Source: Plantago ovata (taxonomy: Eukaryota; Streptophyta; Magnoliopsida; Lamiales; Plantaginaceae). Taken from it: a stretch of DNA of 64,000 bases. How positions within the stretch are numbered: position 1 is the first letter of the stretch; every line of letters begins with the position of its first letter. Below are positions 10,273 to 22,880 of this stretch, one piece after another. The translations under genes and the position numbers were made by a program. The DNA lies in the NCBI GenBank assembly GCA_028274465.1, contig CM051458.1:99402855-99466854 (forward strand). Reading direction: 5' to 3'. The notes below the pieces were generated by a model. That model saw only the letters and a list, made by a program, of their open reading frames with translations. It was not told where the DNA came from and ran no database searches.

Positions 10273-12197
10273 GGTAACAATATAGCACTCTGTTTTTCCC
10301 TGTTTTTAGAGAAATAAAACAAAGAAGAAACACAAATGGATTACACTACTCAGTAAGATGAAGAAGTAATATAGTTTTTGCGTTGTCTGTGGTTTGATGC
10401 GAGGGTGTATATATATATAGGAAATGGAATTGAGAAAAGGATATGGGCAATATGGTTTGGATTTGGTTCTTTTGACTTTTAACATTTTAGCAAGAAAATT
10501 TTGTTTAACACTCATGGACTGAAAAACTGGAAAGTTTTGCCTTACAATTTCATTTGAAATATGGTGTTACACCTAATTTACATGCTTAATTATAGGCAAT
10601 GTATATTATCGATGGAAATATCTTGTGTAATAATCATGCGAATAGTTTGTGAGATTTAGAGGGAATACATTACTGATTACCCTCCAAGAAGCTTGAATTT
10701 TTTAAATTGGCAGTCTACATCTTATGTTATGTTATTTTATTGATCAGATGAATTTGAGCTTGGCGGGAACGACCATTAGTCTGTTACTATCATACGCGGG
10801 AACGACCATCAGTCAGTTACTATTATACGCGGGAACATGTTTAAAATTTTCAATTTGAGTTCGTGTATGAAACTAAACAGGGTCAAACAAGATTGGATCA
10901 ATATTAATGGCGAAAAAGAGGAGATCAAGTAGAATCTAAAAAAAGTTTCATGTAAAAGTGGGGTTTAATTTATTTTAGGTGCTCCGGTGCACGTCATGTT
11001 TAGGAAAAGGTAAGCAATAGCGCACGTGGCAACTACACATTGCACGTGGTAAAAGTGCATGAATAAATAGTGGAGATTAACCATTTGGGGTAATAAAGAT
11101 AAAATGTCATACCACATTACCACCACGTAATTAAGTATTTATCTTTTCTCTCCTTGATCTATATAATATAATTCATAAATGGGCAATTTATGCAATAATG
11201 TAGGTTTTCACCATGACTCACCCTTATAAATCATCACACGTTTATTCACCCATCCATCTGCGGCGATTAAAAACAAATAATATTTGGTTTATAAAGCAAT
11301 TGTAACAAGGAAAAAAAAAATAGTGGTGATTAAAGAAACCTTTAGGGTTAACTTTTGAAAGATGTCAAGATGGTACTACTAGGCATTTTCATATTGCGCT
11401 TGTAGCAGAGGTAATAAAATGTTGCATTCTTTTAGTGGTGATTTGCAATGAGTATAGCAGACGAGAGTTATAACATCAACAACATGATAAAGTGTTTATG
11501 AATTATGGGTGCACAATTAATTGTATAATTTTTTGTTTTCCACTTCTCAACCAAAATCCATAATTCAATATCAATCAGAACATGATTAAATGATTAAATG
11601 TGGGGTGAGGTAAAATTACAAAATTACTTGTGGTGATATATTTTGAACAATAGTAGATACTCATAACTCAAATTTATCCATTTTTCAGTGATGGAAAGTG
11701 TAGAATCACATCCGATCCACCTAACATTTATTATGATGTTATCTATTGCAACCAACAAACTCATATCCTATTGAGAACAATCCCATAAGTTTTAGGTTTT
11801 GGTCTTCATTAACTTCATTTCAATAATCCAGTTTTGTTGGGTTCAAATTTGATTAATTATTTTTTATATTATAAATAACTTCAATCCAGCTTTGTTCACC
11901 TTTATTTAGTTTAGTTCAATTTAGTTATGACGAAGAGAAAATGGACTTAGAATAAGCTCAATTTAATCTCTACGACGTACTATCTTCGCCTGAAAACATA
12001 TATAATTTCATTTCAAATTCATTCAATTCAATTTAGATTTACTTATTTTTTGTACTAGAAATAAAATCAATTCAATTAACCTTCATTCGATTATATTCTG
12101 CACAATTGAGACAAAAATAATAGTTCAGCTTCATTCGGTTTAGTTCCGTTCAATTCAAACGAAAATAACAATATCATACCAACAATTTCATTGTATT
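10273..12197 (-). promoter_or_regulatory. WRKY upstream region (copy A), with TATA box, W-box and paired G-boxes
   Basis: On the minus strand a TATATATATACA element lies at about 10405-10420, some 135 bp before the ATG. A W-box (TTGACC, + strand GGTCAA 10881-10886) could allow autoregulation or WRKY control. Two palindromic G-boxes CACGTG at 11023-11028 and 11043-11048 are 20 bp apart. A direct repeat, GGGAACGACCATnAGTC, occurs twice near 10770-10820. Further upstream the DNA is AT-rich with TTCAATTC-like low complexity (11.8-12.17 kb). Functions are inferred from motifs only. Confidence 0.5.
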
Positions 12198-12559
12198 AGA
12201 ACTCGAAGCTACAAATGCTTGAACACAAGGATCGCCCTGCACTTGCAGAGTGTTGTGCAACATTGCGTCACCTTGCACCTGCTGCATACTATTACTAAAT
12301 TGTGGCAATGGCAGATGAACATCAATTGGCTCGGATTCGGCAAGCTGGATAATCTGGCTCATCAGCTGAATGGTGTTGGAGATAGTGTTCGCCGGTGGTG
12401 GAACCGTGTTTTGGTAGAACCGATTGTAAATTTCTGGCAAGCCAGAAAAGAAGTCATCTTGGTCATGAAACAGGGCATTGTCAGCGAATGAGTGTTGATT
12501 GGTGGCGACTGAGAGCCTGTGGCTGTCACAACAGCATTAGGATCCCAATCAGCATTCAT
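12198..12559 (-). pseudogene. Truncated, frameshifted duplicate of WRKY exon 1
   Basis: Nearly identical to the first part of WRKY exon 1, starting at the same ATG (12559). A 58-bp deletion, relative to the intact copy, follows the SQSPPIN codons and shifts the frame. The copy stops abruptly at VASSS, where similarity ends and sequence equal to the far upstream border begins (about 12197). No WRKY domain follows, so no DNA-binding protein can be made. Confidence 0.9.
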
Positions 12560-14345
12560 GGTAACAATATAGCACTCTGTTTTTATAGAATTAGAAAACA
12601 GAGAAGAAACACAAATGGAATACACTACTCAGTAAGATGAAGAAGCAAAATATTTTTTGCGTTGTCTGTGGTGTGATGCGACAGTGTATAAATATATAGG
12701 AAATGGAATTGAGAAGAGGATATGGGCAATACGGTTTGAATTTGATTCTTTTGACTTTACATTTTAGCAAGAAAATTTTATTAAACACTAATGGACTGAA
12801 AAACTGAAAACTTTGCCTTACAATTTCACTTGAAATGTGGTGTTACACCTAATTTACATGCTTAATTATAGGCAATGTATATTATCGATGGAAATATCTT
12901 GTGTAATAATCATGCGAATAGTTTTTGAGATTACAGATTATCTCCAAGAAGCTTGAGTTTTTGGAATTGGCAGTTTACACTGTATTATTTAGGTTCAATA
13001 CATCTTATGTTATTGTATGGGTTAGAAGAATTTGAGCTTGGCGGGAACGACCGTTAGTCTGTTACTATCATACGTGGGAACAACCATTAGTCAGTTACTA
13101 TTATACGCGGGAACATGTTTAAAATTTTCAATTTGAGTTCCTTTATGAACCGAAACACGGTCAAACAAGATTGGATCAATATTAATGCCGGAAAAGACGA
13201 GATTGAGTGGAATATGCAAAGTTACATGTAAAAGTGGGGTTAAATTTATTTTAGGTACTCCGGTGTACAGTCATGTTTAAGAAAACGTGAGCAATAGCGC
13301 ACGTGGCAACCACACATTACACGTGGTAAAAGTGTATGAATAAAATAGTGGAGATTAACCGTTTGGGGTGATAAGAGAAAATGTCATACCACCATGTAAT
13401 TAAGTATTTATCTTTTCTCTCATTGATCTATATAATTCATGAATTTATGCGATAATGTAGGTTTTCACCTTGACTCACCCTTATAAATCATCACACGTTT
13501 ATTCACCCGACTTTTGAAAGATGTCAATATGGTACTAGCCATTTTCATATTGCGCTTGTAGCAGAGGCAATAAAATGTTGCATTCTTTTAGTGGTGATAT
13601 GCAATGAGTATAGGAGACGAGAGTTATACAATCAACAACATGATAAAGTGTTTATGAATTATGGGTGCACAATTAATTGTATAATTTTTTGTTTTCCACT
13701 TCTCAACCAAAATCTATAATTCAATATCAATCACATGATTAAATGTGGGGTGAGGTAAATTACAAAATTTTACTTGTGGTGATATATTTCAAATAGTACA
13801 TACTCATAACTTAAATTTACCATTTTTCAGTGATGGAAACTTGGAAAGTGTAGAATCACATCCGTTCCACCTAACATTTATTACGATGTTATCTATTGCA
13901 ACCAACAAACTCATCCTATTGAGAACAATCCCAGAACTTTTTAGGTTTTATTCTTCATTAAATTCAGTTCAATTCAGTTTTGTTGGGTTCAAATTTAATT
14001 AGTTGTTTTTTATATTATATTTTAATCTAGTTCTGTTCACTTTTATCTAGTTTAGTTCAATTTAGTTATGATTAAATGAACAAAGCCTTAGAATAAGTTC
14101 AATTCAAGCTCTACGAAGTACTATCTTCGCCTGAAAACATAATTTCATTTCGAAGTCATTCAATTCTATTTAAATTTACTTAGTTATTTTTTGTATTACA
14201 AATATGCTCAATTCAGTTCGGCTTCATTTGATTTTATCATGCTCAGTTCAGACAAAAATAATAGTTCAGCTTCATTTAGTTCAGTTCCGTTCAATTCAAA
14301 CAAAAAACAAAAATGACAATATGATACCAACAGTTTCATTGTATT
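12560..14345 (-). repeat. Copy B of the WRKY upstream region (segmental tandem duplication)
   Basis: Sequence from about 9852 to 12197 recurs at 12198-14345 in the same order with scattered indels; by eye about 90% identical. The TATA-like box (near 12683-12700), W-box (13159-13164) and both G-boxes (13300-13305, 13320-13325) are all kept. The unit border is marked by TACCAAC(A)nTTTCATTGTATT at about 12177 and 14327. A segment present in A (about 11250-11340, and parts of others) is missing in B. Confidence 0.88.
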
Positions 14346-14857
14346 TTTTATTAAAATCAAATTTGTTAAATCATAATAGCAGAGATGGTGCTAATAGCAG
14401 AAAATACCGTTTTGTTTAAAGAATATTGATAGTGTTGCAGTAAATAATGTTTTTGTCAATAAAATGTCGCTAAATTCCCCCTATGATTATTTTCATTTGT
14501 CAATACAATCGTAATAAAACGCTATAGTGACAGTTCTGCAAGAAATAACGAAATGAAAAATAACGAGCCATAAACAATCAAACACAACTTGTTCCACAAT
14601 TACGAATCTGTTGAATTTCAATCAGTGACAGAACAGCATAGATACTCACGAGTTAGCCAAGTTTGGTTGGCATCGAGTCACACAACCCAATCGGAACTGG
14701 AAATCCCACACACATAATATGATACAATACTCAATTCACCATAAGACATGTCAGGTGACAAAAGTAACAATTTGGGATATAGGGTCGAAATTACAGCTTG
14801 AAGCAGCACAGTATATTGAAAACTGTGAAAGCTTTATTGCGATATATGCTGCATGGT
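14346..14857. other. Spacer and probable 3' UTR of the bromodomain gene
   Basis: AT-rich, no coding feature recognised. The plus-strand open frames here are short and lack homology. Confidence 0.5.
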
Positions 14858-17800
14858 CTAAGTTTTCCTTGGCCTCCCCCGTGGTCGTGGCGCCTGATTT
14901 GGAAACGCAAGAAAAAGATTAGGAACACATTTTTAGAGGAAAAACTGGAATCACAGCACAGTGTAAAGTTAGCAGACCTGTCGCTGTGGCTGCTGAGTTT
15001 CCTCTGGGGGGTTTGACATCATCGTGTTTTCTTCATTAGGTATCGACTGGTTAGAAGCAGCAGATGTTATGGGTACCTATAATAACCAAAAAGAAAGTTA
15101 AAGAACCTAGAAGTCAGATCAACAACTAAACATAACTTCCATCATGTATGTAAGAAAAGTCAACCTGAGGCGTTGGATCTGCAGCCGGAGACATTGTTGC
15201 ATTTACTTGGTTAGGTGCAGATTGGTCAGAAGCAGTAGCAGGTATTACGGGAACCTAACACAAAAATAAGCAGGAAACAACAATAGTTAACAAGAATAGA
15301 AATATAATCGATCCAGCTTAACAACGTAGACAACCTACAGGGAAGTTTTGTGCCGTATATATGTCTTAACCAGTGGAATTCAGACGTAAACAGAAGTAGG
15401 AGGCAGCACAAGGATTTACTAGCATGGGAAAAACCACGTTTATGGCCAACATAGCTGTAGCCATTGAAAAAAAAAATACCCCTACGAAGTTGTATTAAGT
15501 GAATATATATGGCTTTTGACAAGGTTAAAGGACCTACCACATTAGGCAAGTTAGGCATATTTGTATCAGGCACATTTTTTTCCTTGGAAGATATCATTGC
15601 CATCATTGCAGCCATCTGAGACGCCATCTGAGCACAAGTCTGCTCCATAAATGACATTTTCTCTTTCATCTCATTTATCTCTGCATTGGCCTGTGATACC
15701 ATCCTGATGGCCTGTGCACGAGTAGGTTTTATAAGGCCAGTTGGGAGCGTGTCTAGTTCAATGCAACGTGAAAGGCCTTTTTTGTTAGGACCAATAATTT
15801 CTTCTAAAATATCATCGGGTTTATTGCTCGTCTCTGGCGTATCCACACCCTGTTCCCGCTCCTTAAGTTTTTCCTACCAAAATTATATAAAAATTCCTGG
15901 AGTTAGGAAATAAACACATAATTTGTTTTTTTTTTTTTTTTTTTTTTTTGACAAAAAGAAAAAGAGAAGGTAAACGGAAAATTTAATCTGAAGCATACAA
16001 TAACTTCTGAAGTTTCAGCATTGACAGGCTTCCCATCCTTACGGGTGCGAGTCAAAATGAAAAGCTCTGCTCGCGATAGCTCTTTCCCATCAGGCCTCTT
16101 AGCTCGCTAAAGCTCAAGAGAACATTTAATTAATGCAAAGTTACAAAACAATTCGTACAATTACATTTACAACTGTATACAATCTCTTGTAAATCATGAA
16201 ATTACCTCTTCTTCACGTATCCGTGCAAAGCTCTTTCTGCCTGTGGCATGGTTATACTTCATTGCAGAACGACTAGCTTTATTTTTTTCACTGCGCTTCT
16301 GTTGTGTGAAATGTATATCAAAAACTGGAATAATCACCAGGTAAAAATGATTCGAAGCATTTAAGTCGCTAGCCTATCTTAGTTGCTATGATATACAGTA
16401 TGATTTAGTTTCAAAAGCAACAAATTGCACTTCCACAATTCACTCACCTGAGCAGCCTCGGTACCCCAAAGTGCAACAAGGGCAGCCCACTGTTCAGGGA
16501 GCACTCTCTCATCACGATCGGCAAGTCGCTCCTCATCAGTTTCATGAGGATCATAATGTCCAGTTTTTAACAGGCATTTCCAATTCTTCCATTTGTGGCT
16601 AAGGGAACGCAGGACCCAATCTTTACTTAAAGGATCTATGTCAAAACCTGCCTGCATTATTCATGACAGACTAAGTCTACAAATGCTTGATACATAAAAA
16701 GTAAAAATATAATGCTTTTAACTTTTTTAAATACCTGTACTTTTTCCCACATGGATTCCTTATTCTCCAAGGGTACTGCTCGCCAGTCGTGATAAGTCAG
16801 AGGCAGAAAATTTCCATTTCGTGCTAAAGTGCCCAGAAAGGAAGCTAACTTCTGAGCCTCAGGTCCAATCGGTTGCCCATATTCATCAGTGTTAACTGAT
16901 ATACGCTCAACTTCTCTAAACATGCTTTTGGCAGGTCCTCGCCCCGGTGTTTCTTTTTGGCCCTCGTACTATCATCTGTTCAGGACAAAAAGATAAAACA
17001 GCCCATAAATAGTTAACACCCTTCCTAACTTACTAGATTGTTTCCAATTAAAACTAACCGGTTCTAAAAGCTAATGGTGTTATCTGAATGGGTATGATTC
17101 TGTTTTCAGGGGTATTTTCCTCTGCAGGATTTTCCTCATTCCTTTCATGCAATGATTGCTCCTGGAACTGAGGACTTTTGGACACTTGACCCCTCCTCTT
17201 GTAGATATTACTGTCTGTTAATGACCACCATATCAAACAAAAAGTCAAATAATATAAAGAATATATTTCCAACATAAATGATGGTTTTGAGTTTTATCAT
17301 CTACCTGCTGTTGAATGAAACTTCTCTGATGGGCTGTAATCTGAATGATTTTGACCAGCATCTTCCTGAAGCTCGCATAAATCATTATTCATGGATGATG
17401 ACTGTTCAGGTGTCGAGGCTATGTTATCCGGTTGCTGGAAGCTTCTGTTATCAACAAATGCTGGCCTTGGGTTTTCAATAACATGTTTAGCAGCAGATTC
17501 TACATGTGGGGGCACAGGAAGATTTCCTATTGCAAGTATGTAGTTAATGTTGAATCACTAACTGTAGCCTTTATCATTGCAATCATATGGTAGAGTTTCA
17601 ATTTAAGTTTTCAGACTCATATTGTAAGATGGATTTGAATGCTTGCAATAGTATTAACCAGATTATCAAGGTAAGATATTACTCTAAATATAAGATAGGC
17701 AGCAAAAATGTAACCTGGATGGTGCAACTTTAACAGAAAATACCTGCACGTTCAATATTTCTGCCAACTTCAACAGGAGAACTACGCAGTTGCTGGTGAC

Positions 17801-20560
17801 TACTCTCACCTAGCTCATGTACAGGTGGACGGCTCGCTGGTGGATAATTAGGGAGAGGGCCTGCGTCAATATGATACTGCTGAAGGTGATTCCGGTCATC
17901 AGCATGTTGTGGTAAATGATATGCATGCTCATGTTGGTTTACTGTCGATGTAGGCTCTCTATGGGGTAAATGCATATGCCCTTCATTAACACAAACAAAA
18001 AATTAAATGAGAACCGTGTAAATGAAAAGCAGCAACAGGCTCTTTCCAGATTCTAGTGTTCAGCATTTGCCAGAAACTTAGACTACTGGAGCTAGACCGT
18101 GAAGCTGAGTGTTTGCAAATACCCATAACGATGCAAGTACAGAAAGGAAGAAAAAGATACACACCTGTGATTTGGGAATTTATGTCAGGGTGTAGCCGTG
18201 GAGGAGGTAAGTGGCTCGAGCTTGATGGATGCACGTAGGCCCTTTGCTGTGGATGGATACTGCCAGTAGGTGAGTGTTGGCGGGAGTGCATTAGACTGGG
18301 GTTTGCCTCATTTGCCCATGGAGTGTAAGAGTTGGCATTGATAGGATCCATCGGGTGCAAAGGAGGAAAATGACTGTGGTGCGGGTGCAAATGTGTAGGA
18401 TGGATGTGCTGTGGAACCACATCTGCAGCGTTCAAGTATAAATCTCAGTAGATGACAATAATTAATCATTATATGATTTTCATTACTCGCTAAAAGCACA
18501 CGAGCACGGAAAAGATTTTAATATTCAGATGAAAACGTGCCATGCAGTTTGCAGCAGCGAGTGATCCTTGAAGATATATAAGAAGAATCAACAGTATAGA
18601 GAATAAACAAAAATAAAAAGAGTATTTGACTCGCCATCCACAATAGGACCCAGCTTTTGGGGGAGCAGAGATTAAGAAAACTGTAAAAGGGAGATGATAC
18701 GGAGAATTGGGCAATCAAACAAATATCTGAGGAATAGACTTGATATGGGGTACAAATCAATAAAGTATCCCAAAGAAGGAACGCTAAAAATGTGACAAAG
18801 AAATATATATACCATGGTTGTGCAATCCAGGATGCAATGAGCTTGAGTATGGATAAGGCATGTGCTGGGAATTTGACGTATGGCTGCAGCAAGATGGAAA
18901 CTGTTGTTGCCCATGGGGTGGAAATTGTTGATGCCCATGGGGTGGAAATTGTTGATGTTGCCCGTGGGGTGGATATTGTTGATGCTGCCCGTGGGGTGGA
19001 TATTGTTGATACTGCCCATGGTTCAAGTATCCATAATTGTGATGCGGAAAATATGCAGAATCCCTTAAGGTTGAAGCCATAGGAGACGTAGGTCCATCTT
19101 CTTCAGGTCTGAAGGTTGATTCAGCAAAAGGCTGTGTATTATGAGGTGAATGTCCTTCATAAAACCAAAGCATAAGCATTAGTAAACTAACTGATACATA
19201 AACAACAGCACTCTATGGTAACCAAAATTATCCAAGGCTACATATCACTCTGTTGGTCAATCTTGAAAAATCATCAACTCACAACTCAAAAGGATATAAC
19301 TTAAACTAGGAATTTCAGGTTCTTCAACAGCAAGCAAGTACCATTACTACCTTCCAGGTGATCAGAATTCACGGAAATGTTTTTAGGGAATAAAGTGCTA
19401 AAAAGAGGAGTAATGAGTAATATGAACCACATATAGAGTGAGAGAAAGATTGATATGATCATGGTTGCCAATTCAAGAGTAAGATCATGTAAATTCTCTA
19501 GTAACAATATGACACTGTTTATGTTCACAGTTCTTTATTCTCTAAGCGGGGACTGCTAAGTGCTAATGGAAGTGGCAAGTGAGAGATTACAAACACCAAA
19601 TGCTCACCTTTACTAACAGTATATTGCTCCTTATACAAGCCAGCTGCAGTCCACTGCTTCATGAAGCTGGCCTTAAGTCGTTTCATAAGCTCTAATATAA
19701 AAGAACCTTTCTTATTATACTTGGAACAATTATCCCAAATAAGTTGCACATCCTTAAAAACATCCTCTGAGTTCCTGTATTCAAGACCTCTTTCTAGTTT
19801 GCTGCATATTGTTCCAAAATCCATAGGTGTATCAATTATGTCAAAATAATCCTGATTTCAGACCAATAAACAGAAGAGAAAAACGAGATGTCAATAAATA
19901 ATCTACTGTGTGATATATTATACACTTCACAGTCCAAAATTTGAATGAATTTATACCGGAATTCCGAGAGAAATAGGATCAACTGGGACATTAAAGGGCA
20001 TAGCTGAATCCAATTTCATGATCTTCTTAATCACCTAAAAAACAACAGATGTCAATTAATAAATAGAGTAAAAGGGAAAATGAACCTGGCCTTATAAAAT
20101 AATTATAAATAAAGGAAATAATTATGAACCCTAATCATACCGACTCTGCAGCATCTAGTTCTTTCTTGTTGTATATAGGAGCCGAACGAGAAGATTTTGG
20201 TTCTTTTTGACCTATTCTTGGCCGCGGCATTGAGAACCCATCATTTGTTGCATTTACACGTGAAGAAGATAGAGATCTTGCCAATTGTGCAGCAGCACTA
20301 CCAGGTGTTTCATTGTTTGTTCTATCCAAATTAGTAGCAGAGCTCCCTGGCGTTTTATCATTTACAACTGATTTACTAAAATTCATGTTATGGCCACTGT
20401 TACCACTACTCGTTTCCTTTGTTTCTATCTCATTATTAACCTGTACTTCATCATTGTCTTTGTTAGCATCAGAGTAGTAACCAGGATCCATCTCGGGAAC
20501 ATTAGCAGACACTGAGGGCTTCTTTACGGGGCGTTTAACAGATCGTCTCTTGCGCTTCAT
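14858..20560 (-). CDS. Bromodomain / His-Pro-Gln-rich / Transposase_24-like / AT-hook fusion protein, 16 exons, one frame break
   Basis: Exons (minus): 20560-20141, 20034-19957, 19851-19608, 19154-18813, 18422-18165, 17980-17744, 17526-17305, 17214-17059, 16975-16735, 16651-16448, 16298-16206, 16106-15999, 15873-15538, 15254-15165, 15076-14978, 14893-14858. Residues 1-140 are basic then polar. About 141-240 form a bromodomain (PFNVPVDPISLGIPDYFDII, PMDFGTI, IWDNCSKYN with the acetyl-lysine-binding Asn). About 248-650 are His/Pro/Gln-rich. About 665-870 match the plant Ptta/En/Spm (Transposase_24) region: EYGQPIGPEAQKLASFLGTL, WVLRSLSHKWKNWK, ERVLPEQW, RKSFARIREEE. A Met-rich coiled coil follows, then APRPRGRPRKT-stop, an AT-hook. 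Exons 3-7 all end in phase 1. Exon 9 (near 16940, GGGG run) needs one extra base to join STRAKKKHRG to RGPAKSMFRE; with it the frame is 1054 aa. A chromatin-reader role is inferred. Alternative: the bromodomain gene stops at TAG 17054-17056. Confidence 0.72.
15925..15949. repeat. Poly-T tract in the fusion-gene intron
   Basis: About 24 T in a row followed by GACAAAAAG. It may be the tail of an old minus-strand retroposon, but no target duplication was found. Confidence 0.7.
18903..19024 (-). repeat. Coding tandem repeats (HGQ-QQ-PP units)
   Basis: Five imperfect 24-27-bp units encode PPHGQHQQY/F-type repeats in exon 4 of the bromodomain fusion gene. All length differences are multiples of three, so the frame is kept. 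Confidence 0.9.
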
Positions 20561-21440
20561 TTTTTCTTGTTACCAAATAATATGACACACCAAAGCTGCC
20601 AAATCACATAGAGGAGGAAAATCTTAAATATGCTAGTAAATATGCAGCATATTACAGCTTGACAAGACAAAGTTAACATTTCTAAAACTTGAAACTATCC
20701 AGGACCAAATCCATATTCCAGCAACACATAATGTCTTCTTCTTCTTCTCAAACAAGCATTCTAGGCTAGCAACAAAAGCTAGAAGAAAGGATAATTGTGT
20801 TGCAAATGGATTGTGTGTAATGCAACCTGCTCGGTTTATTGTACTAGCTTACGATATCAAGAGAAATTTGAGCTTGAATGAATACAGAATGTCAGCTTTC
20901 AGAATAAGAATCAGACAACAAAATAATGAGAAATACATAGCCCTAAAAAATATTCAGAAGGGAAACAGGTTTACATTCCAAACATCTCAAACACCATCTA
21001 AAACAATGCTTCTACTTAACTGTTGTCTTTTGCTACACTTAAAAAAAGTAACACTCCATTACCAAGGCTAACAACCACGTCAAATCTCCAATCATTCTTT
21101 CTAACCAGAAAAGTACACAAAACTTCATTATTCTAAAATCTCACAAAACAAATACTTCTTCCTATAGGTCTAACTGTTAACTTGTAACTACAGTCAAATC
21201 AAACAAACGATTACTAATAGCACGACAGCTACTGGTGGTAAAACATTTGGGGAAAAATATCAATCGATGAATTGTCAATTAGTTTGGGGATCAAGTGAAA
21301 ATAATGACGAATGATTACGAGCTCGAACGAATTAGAAGTACCTGTTACTTTTGCCTGAGTGACGGAGAATTTCGAGTGTGGGCAGCTGTGGCTAGGGCGA
21401 AGACGATGAGCTGACTGAAAAACTGTCTGTAATAAGTATG
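20561..21440 (-). promoter_or_regulatory. 5' leader and intron of the bromodomain gene
   Basis: On the minus strand a leader exon probably ends with AAGTAACAG and the donor GTACTT at about 21341. An acceptor TTTGGCAG near 20600 precedes the ATG. The order fits a long 5' UTR intron of about 740 bp. No start codon in good context precedes 20560 in frame. Confidence 0.45.
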
Positions 21441-21599
21441 TCACTAAAATCGAAACTTAATCTGAGCCGTTCGTTGGGATTACGTTGTACGGCGATGATT
21501 GATGTTGAATTTGGCGTCGTTTTGTCAATGTAGTGTGTGCCTCGGTACTTTAATGGTGAAAATGTACTATTAATGTAAATTGTCACGACCTAGCCATCT

Positions 21600-21935
21600 C
21601 GATTTATTATTATTATATTATTATTATTATTATTTTATCATATTTTTAGACGTTAATTTTCACTTAAACTAAAATTTTAATATGAGAAAAATAATAAATT
21701 TATCCATGTATAATTAAAATTGAAAGTAAAAAAACGATTAATTAAGTTTTTGAATTAAACTTTAACCACACATTAGAAGTAAAATCATACTATTATAAAA
21801 TAAAATCAAATATATGGTTCTAGCTAGCATAACTTTATTCGATGCTAATTGTATGTAATTTAGAATTAATTTGTGGTTAAAATTAAAAAAAACACTAAAT
21901 CAACTTAAAGTTTAAAATGAAGGGGAGGGAGTACA
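21600..21935. mobile_element. AT-rich MITE-like repeat, copy 1 (Stowaway-like end)
   Basis: Shares an AT-rich body (CTTTAACCACAnATTA ... TATATGGTTCTAGC) with 23300-23575 and 62484-62640. It ends in GGGGAGGGAGTA, the reverse of the TACTCCCTCC terminus common to Stowaway-type MITEs. The left end is unclear. A TTA microsatellite starts the copy. Confidence 0.5.
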
Positions 21936-22880
21936 TTTTTGTTTAAATGTTGATATAATAACCATCATATTATTATTATTATAAAAACAATCAAGAGTTT
22001 ACAAAAAAAATTAGTAGGCAGCCGAGAAACAAACTGGTCTCCCACTCCCTTAGCTATAGCAAAATCGATCCTAGTAAATAAATGAGGAGCAGCCCGAGAT
22101 CCAGCATCTTGTGCCAAAGAGAATCCCGAATTCAACTAATTAGCAGAGCTACCGCATCAGCATCCAACTCCCCAAGTGGCGAGAAAGGGAAAGGAACCCT
22201 TATCGTGATTTGCACACAAGTCTAGATACTTTATTAATTACTACTACTAATACTGTTACTGCCCCTACTAAATTTTTTTAAGTTCAATTCAGTTCGGATC
22301 CTTTCAGTTTAGTTTAGATCAGTTATGTTCGGTATAATTCAGATGAAAAGAATATAGCCTAAAGTAGTATGAACATTTGAATTACTGAATTTAGACTTTT
22401 TTTCTATCTTTTTGTTCTTGTTTTCCATTCCACTTTATTAGAATAAAGATCGGATACAATTGGATCCGACTAAAAGGAAGATCGTATACAATTGAATACA
22501 ACTATTAAATGTGATGTACTTGAAGCAAATACGAAGATCACGTATAAGAAATATAAGAAGGTTCATGAGTTGAAGGCCTTGGACATAGCACGTAGCGTAG
22601 TCTCGTAGACCATGTCACCAAATTATCTTTTTAGCTAGAGTGAACAAGTTGTATAGTACATTCTCATATGATCAAATTTATTCCTTACATACTTTACTTA
22701 GTTCATTTGTTTATATATAGGACATTTATTGTAATTGTATATACATGAGACATTTCTCACCCGCAATAGATGCTTATTTAATTTTTTATTCTCATATTGT
22801 ATGATTCATCATTTTTTTACATCTATGGATAGAGACTATGGAGATCAATTTATACAAAATAGTCATGAAACAACTACCAA
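21936..22880. other. Repeat-rich spacer
   Basis: Holds a stretch (about 21990-22200) whose minus-strand reading looks like a decayed retroelement RNase H tail, but not clearly enough to name. TTCAGTTC-like low complexity follows near 22270-22330. No intact gene seen. Confidence 0.4.

Noticed and set aside
17054-17214. TAG 17054-17056 as the true end of a separate bromodomain gene
   Set aside because: A good donor, an 83-bp intron, phase match and continued basic text into exon 9 favour the fusion; kept as the main alternative.
21990-22200. Possible retroelement RNase H remnant
   Set aside because: Only vague similarity after several frame changes; no signature motif.
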